A stretch of 64,000 bases of DNA from an uncultured Clostridia bacterium (GCA_944364615.1 CALVWF010000006.1:1-64000), one strand, 5' to 3'. Counted from the first letter of the stretch, positions 25,492 to 33,405 are shown. Numbers and translations are program-made. The notes: generated by a model from the letters alone, not told the origin.

Positions 25492-25520
25492 ATTATACGT
25501 CATCGCATAAATAATTACAA
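25492..25520 (-). promoter_or_regulatory. Promoter of the regulator-helicase operon
   Basis: Minus strand TTGTAA (25515-25520), 17-bp spacer, TATAAT (25492-25497), 31 bp before the regulator start. Confidence 0.8.
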
Positions 25521-25620
25521 GAGATTTGCTGTTTTGTTTTGAATTTTTGATTGATTTGTGGTCAAAAAGTCTATTTTCGTGTGAATAATTCCTAAACAAT
25601 TGATATTTCAGTCCAGTATG

Positions 25621-25659
25621 AAAAAGATAATCCATCACAGACTCTTGTCCATGATGGAT
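25621..25659 (-). terminator. Terminator after the DUF6809 gene
   Basis: ATCCATCA/TGATGGAT (25630-25637, 25652-25659); the minus strand continues into a CTTTTT run. Confidence 0.65.
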
Positions 25660-25669
25660 TTCCTTGCTT

Positions 25670-25936
25670 TCACTTAATTAAGGTTTCTATCGCTATCTGC
25701 ATTCCTAATTTGAAGGCATACTCGAAGATGGCTGCTTCGGCGAGGCTCATGTACTCGCTCCAGCAATCGTGGAACTTTTCGAATGTTTCTTTCTGCTCGT
25801 CCGTGAAGCTCTTTTCTAAGTCTTCGTGATGCCTTGCCATGTAGCCGAGAAGTTCATTCATCTCCTTCGAGTTGGTTCGGCTGTCCTCTTGCGGAATGAT
25901 GTTTCCGTGCCATAGTTCTTTTATTGGGTTGTCCAT
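25670..25936 (-). CDS. DUF6809-type small protein, 88 aa
   Basis: An acidic helical protein starting MDNPIKELWHGNIIPQED and continuing through a predicted three-helix body to IFEYAFKLGMQIAIE. I recognise it as the small DUF6809 family common in clostridial integrative elements; no function is established. ATG 25936 is preceded by AGGAGG with an 8-nt gap. It has its own terminator and is 200 bp upstream of the helicase operon. Its presence supports a mobile-element origin for the whole 18.7-26.0 kb block. Confidence 0.7.
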   Translation of the reverse strand: MDNPIKELWHGNIIPQEDSRTNSKEMNELLGYMARHHEDLEKSFTDEQKETFEKFHDCWSEYMSLAEAAIFEYAFKLGMQIAIETLIK

Positions 25937-26025
25937 GTGTTGCACCTCCTGTTAGCACAACACACTACCACAGAAAGAGAGAAAAGTCCAGTTAACAAAC
26001 TGTTAACTCTCACCGCATAGAAAAA

Positions 26026-26061
26026 AGTCATTACAGAATTCCTTCCGTAATGACTTTTTTC
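26026..26061. terminator. Hairpin terminator at the edge of the inserted block
   Basis: AGTCATTAC/GTAATGACT (26026-26034, 26047-26055) with an A6 run before and T6 after, usable from both strands. No plus-strand gene precedes it now; it could have ended the lost cas operon or the DUF6809 side. Confidence 0.7.
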
Positions 26062-26146
26062 TTAAGCCCATCTGATCCGTATCGGTCTTTACCCAGTGTT
26101 CACTTTTTGTCCCTATGAGTAAAAACACTTCGTTTCGTTGCTATTT

Positions 26147-26446
26147 GTTTGAGAGTTTTGTTATTCAATAAGTAGTTAAAACTGAGGGCAAATAAATACC
26201 CCCGTCAGACAAGTTTGAGAGTTTTGTTATTCAATAAGTAGTTAAAACTCAAGCGGAAAGTAATCGATACCGCTTTTTGTTTGAGAGTTTTGTTATTCAA
26301 TAAGTAGTTAAAACCTCATCATGTCGAAGTAACCAATGCTTGCGGTTTGAGAGTTTTGTTATTCAATAAGTAGTTAAAACTCTGCATACGAGCGTCGCCG
26401 TTGTCCACGTGTTTGAGAGTTTTGTTATTCAATAAGTAGTTAAAAC
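26147..26446 (+). CRISPR. CRISPR array, part 1: five identical repeats, four spacers
   Basis: Five identical 36-bp repeats starting GTTTGAGAGTTTTG and ending TAGTTAAAAC (26147-26182, 26213-26248, 26279-26314, 26345-26380, 26411-26446) separated by four unique 30-bp spacers. Length, terminal sequence and complementarity to the tracrRNA at 18.5 kb identify a type II array. The degenerate repeat at 27384 marks the far end, so the leader side is on the left and crRNAs read from the plus strand. No cas gene adjoins it; the nearest is the 38-codon cas9 scrap. Confidence 0.97.
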
Positions 26447-26501
26447 ATTTTTGCCTAAATCAGTGTTATAATTTGGAAAAACACCGAAAAAGGAGCGAAT
26501 T

Positions 26502-26870
26502 ATGAAAAAATATTTCACAAAACGCAACATTCTTATCGTGGCGACAATCTTATGCTTTTTGATTGCAATTTTGTTTGCTTTTGTGCCGTCTTGGTATTGG
26601 CAAGTTCTCACATATGATACACGCACACACGAATTTAAAATGTTGGGTTTTGGGTACCCGATAGCGTTAGCAAAATATGGTTGTATTGTTGTTTACAGGT
26701 TGGTTATTGTGTGCATATTTGCAATGTTGTTTCTCGTGTGTTCTATTATGCTTTCAATTGACATTTTCAAGCAATACCGACAAGAACACCCACGCAAGCC
26801 GACATACAAGCAACGCATTGCCGAACTTGAAAAGCAAATAGCCGAATTAAAGCAAAACACTAAGGACTGA
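26502..26870 (+). CDS. Small membrane protein inside the split CRISPR array
   Basis: A 122-residue protein with two hydrophobic helices (~10-28 and ~66-86, the latter VVYRLVIVCIFAMLFLVCSI) and a C-terminal coiled coil (RIAELEKQIAELKQ). ATG 26502 follows AAAGGAG. I do not recognise the family. It ends directly in a strong terminator. Together with the converging fragment beyond, it fills the 871-bp insert that separates repeats five and six of the array. Confidence 0.7.
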   Translation: MKKYFTKRNILIVATILCFLIAILFAFVPSWYWQVLTYDTRTHEFKMLGFGYPIALAKYGCIVVYRLVIVCIFAMLFLVCSIMLSIDIFKQYRQEHPRKPTYKQRIAELEKQIAELKQNTKD

Positions 26871-26888
26871 AAAACAGTCCTTTTTTTA
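26861..26888 (+). terminator. Terminator of the small membrane protein gene
   Basis: GGACTG-AAAAA-CAGTCC (26864-26880) followed by seven T; it overlaps the stop codon of the opposing fragment. Confidence 0.9.
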
Positions 26889-27317
26889 TTGCTCTATGAT
26901 GTTTTCCACTACTGCCCCTAACTGCGTGTTGAATTGCTGTTCGTCAAGGCTTTCGCCCACTACGTTTGTAAACTCGTCCACAATGTCGGGATACACGGTG
27001 TCGCTGTTGTCCACAAAGTCAAAGGTTATCACGCTGAACGTGTTGCCGTCCGCTGATATAGTCAGCCGTGGTATGCAGTCAATCACCGCCCCGATGTCGC
27101 AAAGACACTCCCACAAGGTTGTTTGCGTGTTCCACTCAAACTGTGGGGAAATTGTTTCGGTCAGCACTGCTACTACGTCCATGTCGGTGGTAACGGTGTA
27201 AAGTGGCGCACCGCCCGAGGCGGTCAAAGGCGTTACCGCTAAAAGCCGTTGCAACACCGCTAAAAGGCTCAAACGCTCGGCGGTATCTTCGGGCTGTGTC
27301 ACCTTAAAACCGTCAAT
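26886..27317 (-). pseudogene. Phage-structural-like protein fragment cut at a CRISPR repeat
   Basis: An open minus-strand frame of ~143 codons that begins at the repeat boundary without a start codon or ribosome site (IDGFKVTQPEDTAERL...); the first possible start is GTG 27302. The sequence is acidic and beta-rich (TTDMDVVAVLTETISPQFEW, PRLTISADGNTFSV), like tail or baseplate proteins of siphoviruses, but I cannot name a family. The frame continues without a break into repeat sequence, so the upstream part was lost when the insert formed. Not expected to be expressed. Confidence 0.55.
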
Positions 27318-27419
27318 GTTTGAGAGTTTTGTTATTCAATAAGTAGTTAAAACTAAAAATCTGCGACTACTTTGATATAAGTGGTTTGAGAATTTTGTTA
27401 TTGCGGAGCAACGTAAAAA
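27318..27419 (+). CRISPR. CRISPR array, part 2: sixth repeat, last spacer, degenerate end repeat
   Basis: A perfect repeat (27318-27353), a 30-bp spacer (27354-27383), then a repeat that keeps the first ~19 bases with one change and diverges afterwards (27384 on). The decay of the last repeat is the usual sign of the leader-distal end. Separated from part 1 by 871 bp. Confidence 0.92.
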
Positions 27420-27447
27420 ATGCCTGCAACTGTACAGTTACAGGCAT
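27415..27447 (-). terminator. Terminator of the TIR gene
   Basis: TGCCTG...CAGGCA stem (27421-27426, 27441-27446) with inner ACTGT/ACAGT pairing; followed on the minus strand by six T. It abuts the degenerate CRISPR repeat. Confidence 0.8.
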
Positions 27448-27450
27448 TTG

Positions 27451-29304
27451 TCAGTTGGTGTCGGACAAAATTTTCTTGTATTTTTCAAGATCTTCGGGAG
27501 GAATGGTCAATTTGCCGCTTTCCTTGTCGGCATAGCCTCTTTGACACATCATTTCGAATATACGCACAGCCTTGGAAAATCCTATAGACAAAGTGCGCTG
27601 CAATGTGCTTACGGTAGCCTTGTTGCAAGACGCCATCTTCACCATTGCGTCGGCAAAAACTTCTTCCGGAAGTAAGTCGACTGTTTTTAACGGCAGTTGT
27701 TCCTCTTCTAAAGATTCCTGCCGCGACGCGCTCCGTCGCAAAATCTCCTCGGGATTGTTTAACCGTTTAATCGTCTTTTCGATATACTTGTCGTCAGTCG
27801 AAAGCGCCTGCAACCGTACGGCAGGGGTAAAAGGCTGAACATACAGTGTATCGCAACCGTCAATCAGTTGCGTTGCTTCCGACGAATCGGTCAGCACGAA
27901 AGAATTTTTAGGGTCGCTGCATTTAAACGCTATCCTGCAGATGAAATTTGCTTTTACAAGACCTGAAATTTTAGAAACGTCCTCACCGCCCACAGCGACA
28001 AGCGTGTAAATGCCCGCGGCGCGACTTTTTGTCAGAATCTTGGAAAGCAGTTGATCGAGCGTTTTGTCGGGCACATAGCCGTTAATGACAAATACAATGT
28101 ACGGCAATGCCTTCCGCGCCGTCTTGTTGTAATCGGCAAGACATCTGCAAATATTTCCCGAAGCGCTTGCCTCAAGCATCAGCGAATACCTCGACTCCAT
28201 TTCTTTGGTAAGGTCGAGTATACTTGTCGCCAGATCGGACACTTTGTTTGCGTTTGCTATGTAGACGTTCGGAGCCTTGTCAAACACTTTCAAATCCCCC
28301 GTACCGTCAAACAGACGTATAGACACTTCGGAAGGTGAATAGTTGTCAATTACATATGTCACGGCGCTCTTGACAAATTCGGAAATGTCCCGTGCGCTGT
28401 CACCCCCGACAAGAATGTGAGGACAACTGTTCAACACCGCCTTTTCCACAACGTTGTCTGCCGTTACTCCCAGCGGAATACTCAGTTCCGCCGATTTGCC
28501 TTCGAATTTTTGCACATATTGCGTATACTCGGGAGCCAACGCATATTCTAACGGTGCCTGTACCACGAAGACGTTTGAACGTACCAGATAATGCACGGTA
28601 GCATTGCCTTGGCGCAATTGCGCAGCCAATTTGTTTGTAAGTAAGTTTACATTCACCACGTCCCGTTCCACTTTTCCGCAGGCATTCTTTACAGATGAAA
28701 AGTTTCTGTGATTCATCTGCCGGTCAAACAGAATATTAAATCCGTCTTCCGGTTCCACCGTGTATTCGGCAACGGACGGCGAACGCATATTACACTTTAC
28801 GCCCTGAATTTTTATACCGTTTTCGAAAAAGAACGTAGTCAGAAACTTCATTGCCTCAACGGGATCGCCCATATTGATCTCTTGTGGCAACGACTGTCCC
28901 GCCACTCCTGCAAGTTCCGCAATTACCTTTAAAACCTTCTTCATTTGCGGAGAGTTCTCGTCAACCGAAGGGAGCGACACTATTTGCTGGTCGCACAAAA
29001 AAAACTGAAAGGTCGAATTTAACATTATGTCTTCCAGTTGCAGAGGAACAATCGTCTTGCGGTAATTGATTGCCCTTTCCACTTCCTTGGACACCCACGG
29101 AGATTGCTGGGCGTCTTTTGTAAGCAACAGCACCACACAGGCGCAGTTTTTCAAAGCGTCGGGAATTACCTCCGCATAAGACGAGCCCGCGGGAATATCG
29201 TAAGGAGCCATCCATGTATCGATTTTCCTGCGACTCAACAGTGAACGCGTTGCGTCCGCCGCCTTCTGGTTTTTAGTGCTGTAACTGATAAAAACGTAAC
29301 CCAT
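27451..29304 (-). CDS. TIR domain fused to a degenerate FtsK-like core and FtsK-gamma winged helix
   Basis: A 617-residue soluble protein. Residues 1-135 are a TIR domain (VFISYSTKNQKAADATRSLL, WMAPYDIPAGSSYAEVIP) with a candidate catalytic Glu74 in SPWVSKEVERA, as in NAD+-cleaving bacterial TIRs. Residues ~250-500 resemble the FtsK/SpoIIIE motor, but Walker A is HILVGGDSARD (no Lys) and Walker B is YIVFVINGYVPD (no Asp-Glu), so ATP hydrolysis is unlikely. Residues ~540-605 match the FtsK gamma winged helix (STLQRTLSIGFSKAVRIFEM, then MCQRGYAD). ATG 29304 follows GGGAGGGG. Single gene beside the CRISPR array. An abortive-infection sensor is my inference; FtsK relatives recognise DNA through gamma. 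Confidence 0.82.
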   Translation of the reverse strand: MGYVFISYSTKNQKAADATRSLLSRRKIDTWMAPYDIPAGSSYAEVIPDALKNCACVVLLLTKDAQQSPWVSKEVERAINYRKTIVPLQLEDIMLNSTFQFFLCDQQIVSLPSVDENSPQMKKVLKVIAELAGVAGQSLPQEINMGDPVEAMKFLTTFFFENGIKIQGVKCNMRSPSVAEYTVEPEDGFNILFDRQMNHRNFSSVKNACGKVERDVVNVNLLTNKLAAQLRQGNATVHYLVRSNVFVVQAPLEYALAPEYTQYVQKFEGKSAELSIPLGVTADNVVEKAVLNSCPHILVGGDSARDISEFVKSAVTYVIDNYSPSEVSIRLFDGTGDLKVFDKAPNVYIANANKVSDLATSILDLTKEMESRYSLMLEASASGNICRCLADYNKTARKALPYIVFVINGYVPDKTLDQLLSKILTKSRAAGIYTLVAVGGEDVSKISGLVKANFICRIAFKCSDPKNSFVLTDSSEATQLIDGCDTLYVQPFTPAVRLQALSTDDKYIEKTIKRLNNPEEILRRSASRQESLEEEQLPLKTVDLLPEEVFADAMVKMASCNKATVSTLQRTLSIGFSKAVRIFEMMCQRGYADKESGKLTIPPEDLEKYKKILSDTN

Positions 29305-29469
29305 GAATATCCCCTCCCATCAAACTTTAAGACAAGACCTGTGTTTTTACAACTATATTTAAATACGACGCACGCAGCATAAATCTGCCCGCCACATTTA
29401 TTTATATTACAACAAATGCATAAGTTTGTCAATTGCGCCCGTTGCGCGCACGGCAAATTTTTGCTACGA

Positions 29470-29506
29470 CAAAAGCCCTTTCTCTGCAAAAGAAAGGGCT
29501 TTTTTT
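29470..29506. terminator. Bidirectional terminator beyond trxB
   Basis: AAGCCCTTTCT/AGAAAGGGCTT stem (29472-29482, 29491-29501) followed by seven T on the plus strand and TTTT on the minus strand. Confidence 0.8.
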
Positions 29507-29558
29507 GTTTTATACATTCGGCAAAAGGACAAGGGAATTGCGATGTCGAAAAATACCT

Positions 29559-30467
29559 TTAAATCTGTCTGTCCAGCCAATTGACCGCACCCATTGCCGC
29601 CACGGCTCCGTCGCCCGCAGCAGTGGTAAGTTGGCGGATCGTCTTCGTACGGCAGTCTCCTGCCACAAAAACTCCAGGGGTTACCGTCGTACAATCTTCG
29701 CCCGACGCAAAGTAACCCTGAGCGTCCAGCGTTGCGACGTTGGCAAACCTCTTGTTGTCGGGAACCTGTCCTATTGCGATAAACAGAGCGTCTACCTCAA
29801 GAACTTCGGTTTTTCCTTCGTGTTCCAGCACCACCGCCCGCAACTCGCTTTCCCCCTGCATATCCACAAGGTTGACGTTTTTGTGCCATATTATCTTGTC
29901 GTTGGCAAATATCCTCTGTTGCAGATAAATATCGCCCATGAGTTTGTCTGTCAGAGTAAGCAGATGCACTTCCGGCGCAAGGTTGGACAAATACAAAGCG
30001 TATTGCAATGCGGAATTACCGTCACCCAGAACAGCCATTTTTTTGTCTTTATAAAATGCGCCGTCGCACACTGCGCAGTAGCACACGCCTTTTCCTTGCA
30101 GACGTCTTTCGGCAGGGATATTTAAATGACGGTGTTTTACACCCGTTGCAAGAATGACGGATTTGGCGATTGTTTCGCCGTATTCCGTTACCGCGGCAAA
30201 GGTTTTGTCGGGCAACCTGCGAATTTCCAGCACCTCGCCCATGTCCACGTCGGCGCCCTGAAACATCACCTGATCCAGCAATTTGTCGGAAAACGCACTG
30301 CCGCTTATTTCCTTAATGGTGGGAAAATTTTCCACGCGCGGAGAAAACGCTATTTGTCCTCCGAAGGCGTTACCTTCCAGTACGGCAACTTTTTTGCCTG
30401 CTCTCAAAGCGTACAGTGCGGCGGTAAGACCTGCCGTGCCTGCGCCTACTACAACTATGTCGTACAT
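29559..30467 (-). CDS. trxB: Thioredoxin reductase
   Basis: FAD- and NADPH-dependent flavoenzyme reducing thioredoxin-type partners. The FAD motif is VVVGAGTAGLTAALYA, the redox pair is CAVCDG (~residues 132-135), the NADPH loop reads LGDGNSALQYAL, and the second FAD motif is GVFVAGDCR. From ATG 30467 (after GAGGTG) it is 302 residues, standard for the low-molecular-weight type; the longer frame overlaps nrdD and is not used. It begins 10 bp after nrdD, so the two form an operon, suggesting it recharges the redoxin domain fused to NrdD. Confidence 0.93.
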   Translation of the reverse strand: MYDIVVVGAGTAGLTAALYALRAGKKVAVLEGNAFGGQIAFSPRVENFPTIKEISGSAFSDKLLDQVMFQGADVDMGEVLEIRRLPDKTFAAVTEYGETIAKSVILATGVKHRHLNIPAERRLQGKGVCYCAVCDGAFYKDKKMAVLGDGNSALQYALYLSNLAPEVHLLTLTDKLMGDIYLQQRIFANDKIIWHKNVNLVDMQGESELRAVVLEHEGKTEVLEVDALFIAIGQVPDNKRFANVATLDAQGYFASGEDCTTVTPGVFVAGDCRTKTIRQLTTAAGDGAVAAMGAVNWLDRQI

Positions 30468-30477
30468 GTTCACCTCG

Positions 30478-32853
30478 TTACATCTTGGAGTGTTCCGCAA
30501 ACTTCTTGACGTTGGAAGCGTTTTCGTAAACGTCGTAGGTGTTGTCGTGAGCGACAATGAGTGTAGGAGTAAGTGAAACGCCGTACTTTACGGCAAGATC
30601 CTTGTGTTCTTCCGCAACGATGGGGACGAAATCGATGTGTCCTTTGTTGAGTACAAATTCAGCCATCTTGCAATTGGGACATTCTTTGCCTATAAACAGC
30701 AGATTTTTACCGCTGTTGACGTCCTTTTCTTCCGAAACGACCGGTTGTTCTTCCTGCTTGAACAGGCACTTTTTCAACTTGCTTGTGCTGAGATCGTATT
30801 CCTTTCTTTCGTTCCATTCCTGAATCTTACCGTCGTTCCAGTTCTGTACGGGACGGTAGTATCCTGTGATACGGCTGTAAACTTCCGTATTGCTTCCGCA
30901 TTTGGGACAAGTATAGTGTTCACCGGAAATATAACCGTGTTCGCGGCATACCGAGTAGGTGGGGCTCATTGTGTAATAAGGAAGACGGTAGTTTTCGGCA
31001 ATTGTACGCACCAGTTTTTCGGCAGCCTTCCAGTCGGGAAGTCTTTCGCCTAAAAATGCGTGGAACACCGTTCCGGATGTGTACAGTGTCTGCAGATTGT
31101 CCTGAATGTCCAAAGCGTCGAAGATGTCCGACGTGTATCCTACGGGCAGGTGAGAACTGTTGGTATAGTAGGGAGTTTCGCCCTTCTTGCTTGCCGTTAT
31201 TATGTCGGGATAGCGTTCTACGTCGTGCTTTGCAAGACGGTAAGTCGTGCTTTCGGCAGGAGTTGCTTCCAGATTGTACAGATCGCCGTATTTTTCCTGA
31301 TAATCGCTCAGTCTGCTGAGCATGTGACGCAAAACTTCCGCAGTGAACTTCTGCGTCTTTTCGTGCGTCATGTCCGCGTTGAGCCACTTGGCGTTAAGAC
31401 CTACTTCGTTCATACCTATGATACCGATTGTCGAGAAGTGGTTCTTGAACGTTCCAAGGTAACGTTTGGTGTAGGGATACAATCCCGCATCCAGCAACTT
31501 CGTGATGATGGTACGTTTGATCTTAAGCGAACGCGCTGAAATGTCCATCATCTTGTCCAGACGTTGGTAAAACTCTTCTTCCGTCTTGGAAAGGTAAGCG
31601 ATACGAGGCATATTGATAGTAACAACGCCTACTGAGCCTGTGCTTTCGCCGCTGCCGAAAAATCCGCCCGACTTTTTTCTGAGTTCGCGCAAGTCAAGGC
31701 GCAGACGGCAACACATACTGCGAATGTCGCTGGGCTTCATGTCGCTGTTGATGTAGTTGCTGAAATAAGGAGTTCCGTACTTGGCTGTCATTTCAAACAA
31801 CAACTTGTTGTTTTCCGTTTCGCTCCAATCAAAATCCTTGGTGATGGAGTAAGTGGGAATAGGATACTGGAATCCGCGACCGTGAGCGTCACCTTCGATC
31901 ATCGTTTCGATGAACGCCTTGTTGATCATGTCCATTTCCTTCTTGCAGTCCTTGTACTTGAAGTCCATTTCCTTGCCGCCCACTATTGCATTGAGTTCGG
32001 CAAGGTCATCGGGTACTGTCCAGTCAAGCGTAATGTTGCTGAACGGCGCCTGTGTACCCCAACGGCTGGGAATGTTTACTCCGTATATAAAGGATTCAAT
32101 ACACTTCTTTACCTGATCGTAATTTAAATTGTCCGCCTTTACAAAGGGCGCAAGATAGGTGTCGAAACTGCTGAATGCCTGTGCTCCCGCCCATTCGTTT
32201 TGCATTATTCCGAGGAAGTTGACCATCTGGTTGCACAACGTAGCAAGATGCTTTGCGGGCGCAGACGTAATCTTACCGGGAATACCGCCCAGACCTTCCT
32301 GAATAAGTTGCTTCAAAGACCAGCCCGCGCAGTAACCTGTCAGCATGGACAAGTCATGCAGGTGTATGTCCGCATTGCGGTGTGCGTTGGCAATTTCTTC
32401 GTCGTAAACTTCCGACAGCCAGTAGTTGGCGGTAATCGCTCCGCTGTTGGACAAAATAAGTCCGCCCACCGAATAGGTGACTGTACTGTTTTCCTTTACA
32501 CGCCAGTCGTTTACCTTCAGATAGTTGTCCACCACCTTTTTATAGTCCAGCAACGTGTCGTTGACGTTGCGGATCTTTTCGTGCTGTTTGCGGTACAGAA
32601 TATATGCCTTGGCGACGTCTACGTAACCTGCCTGTATAAGTACCGTTTCCACGCTGTCCTGAATGTCTTCGACGGCAATTATTCCGTCCTTTACCTTGGA
32701 ACTGAAATCGGCCGTCACTTTAAGGGCAAGCATGTCGATTATATCTTGATTGTAGGGCTGTTGCTGAGATTCGAATGCACGGGTGATTGCATTGGATATT
32801 TTACTCAAATCGAATGAGGCTGTTTTTCCGTCACGTTTTTTTACATTAAACAT
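30478..32853 (-). CDS. nrdD: Anaerobic ribonucleoside-triphosphate reductase fused to a C-terminal redoxin domain
   Basis: A class III glycyl-radical enzyme making dNTPs from NTPs without oxygen. Residues ~1-95 are an ATP cone (VKKRDGKTASFDLSKISNAI), the allosteric site. The barrel follows (ADIHLHDLSMLTGYCAGWS; IPSRWGTQAPFSNITLDW), then the zinc site (CREHGYISGEHYTCPKCG) and the glycyl-radical loop SRITGYYRPVQNW. The last ~75 residues are a glutaredoxin/NrdH-like domain with CPNC (LLFIGKECPNCKMAEF...SLTPTLIV). The ATG 32853 has AAGGAG upstream; the 69 codons before it cover the promoter. Operon with trxB. Confidence 0.93.
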   Translation of the reverse strand: MFNVKKRDGKTASFDLSKISNAITRAFESQQQPYNQDIIDMLALKVTADFSSKVKDGIIAVEDIQDSVETVLIQAGYVDVAKAYILYRKQHEKIRNVNDTLLDYKKVVDNYLKVNDWRVKENSTVTYSVGGLILSNSGAITANYWLSEVYDEEIANAHRNADIHLHDLSMLTGYCAGWSLKQLIQEGLGGIPGKITSAPAKHLATLCNQMVNFLGIMQNEWAGAQAFSSFDTYLAPFVKADNLNYDQVKKCIESFIYGVNIPSRWGTQAPFSNITLDWTVPDDLAELNAIVGGKEMDFKYKDCKKEMDMINKAFIETMIEGDAHGRGFQYPIPTYSITKDFDWSETENNKLLFEMTAKYGTPYFSNYINSDMKPSDIRSMCCRLRLDLRELRKKSGGFFGSGESTGSVGVVTINMPRIAYLSKTEEEFYQRLDKMMDISARSLKIKRTIITKLLDAGLYPYTKRYLGTFKNHFSTIGIIGMNEVGLNAKWLNADMTHEKTQKFTAEVLRHMLSRLSDYQEKYGDLYNLEATPAESTTYRLAKHDVERYPDIITASKKGETPYYTNSSHLPVGYTSDIFDALDIQDNLQTLYTSGTVFHAFLGERLPDWKAAEKLVRTIAENYRLPYYTMSPTYSVCREHGYISGEHYTCPKCGSNTEVYSRITGYYRPVQNWNDGKIQEWNERKEYDLSTSKLKKCLFKQEEQPVVSEEKDVNSGKNLLFIGKECPNCKMAEFVLNKGHIDFVPIVAEEHKDLAVKYGVSLTPTLIVAHDNTYDVYENASNVKKFAEHSKM

Positions 32854-32896
32854 AATTCCCTTCTCCTTGTCATTTTCAGATGTCTTACGGACTGTC

Positions 32897-32925
32897 ATTA
32901 TAATACACACTTCCCCTGCTGTCAA
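32897..32925 (-). promoter_or_regulatory. Promoter of nrdD-trxB
   Basis: Minus strand TTGACA (32920-32925), 17-bp spacer, TATAAT (32897-32902): perfect consensus, 44 bp before the start codon, with NrdR boxes just upstream. Confidence 0.9.
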
Positions 32926-32933
32926 TACCTTGG

Positions 32934-32949
32934 ACACAATATGTTGTGT
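32934..32949. promoter_or_regulatory. NrdR box 1 (near-perfect)
   Basis: ACACAATATGTTGTGT fits the NrdR consensus palindrome. It lies 9 bp upstream of the nrdD -35 hexamer. NrdR represses reductase genes when dATP is high. Confidence 0.9.
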
Positions 32950-32975
32950 TTTATTTTTCATTTTTGCCATTTTGA

Positions 32976-32991
32976 CCACAACATATAGTAT
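32976..32991. promoter_or_regulatory. NrdR box 2 (weaker)
   Basis: CCACAACATATAGTAT matches about 13 of 16 consensus positions. It starts 42 bp from box 1, four helical turns, which suits paired NrdR binding on one DNA face. Confidence 0.7.
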
Positions 32992-33197
32992 GCCATACAT
33001 AATACACCGACAGACATAGTAACCCCCTTTCAGCACTCGAAAATAGCCGTATAGTGTCAACCGCCAAAGCGTTTTTTATCTTACCGTGCCTTAAAAACAG
33101 GCATTTTTACCGCTGAAATACGGTGTGTATTTATATGTAGAAAAATCGCGAAAACAGTTTCGTGCAACTGCACCAATCGCCGTGCTAACGGGGTGCG

Positions 33198-33213
33198 ACA
33201 CAAGATATAGTGT
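33198..33213. promoter_or_regulatory. NrdR box 3 (perfect, distal)
   Basis: ACACAAGATATAGTGT, a full NrdR consensus palindrome, lies 345 bp upstream of nrdD and ~165 bp downstream of the nrdG terminator, with no gene start close by. It may mark a second promoter or a looping site. Confidence 0.75.
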
Positions 33214-33378
33214 CTGCGGTAAAAAACGCAGGCGGGTGAAAAAGCGTGAATAAAATTAAGAATACAACGTTAGCGGAAACCGCCAAAATAAAAAAACTGC
33301 TTCCGTTTTGTTTGCACAGGAAACAAAAGCACGTACTTCTAACTGTTTTTCCGCGCTTTGGGCAAACCTTCAAAGGGC

Positions 33379-33405
33379 AAAAAAAACCGCTGTCTGAACA
33401 GCGGT
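33379..33405 (-). terminator. Terminator of nrdG
   Basis: ACCGCTGT/ACAGCGGT (386-393 and 398-405 of the 33-kb segment), followed on the minus strand by eight T. Confidence 0.85.
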
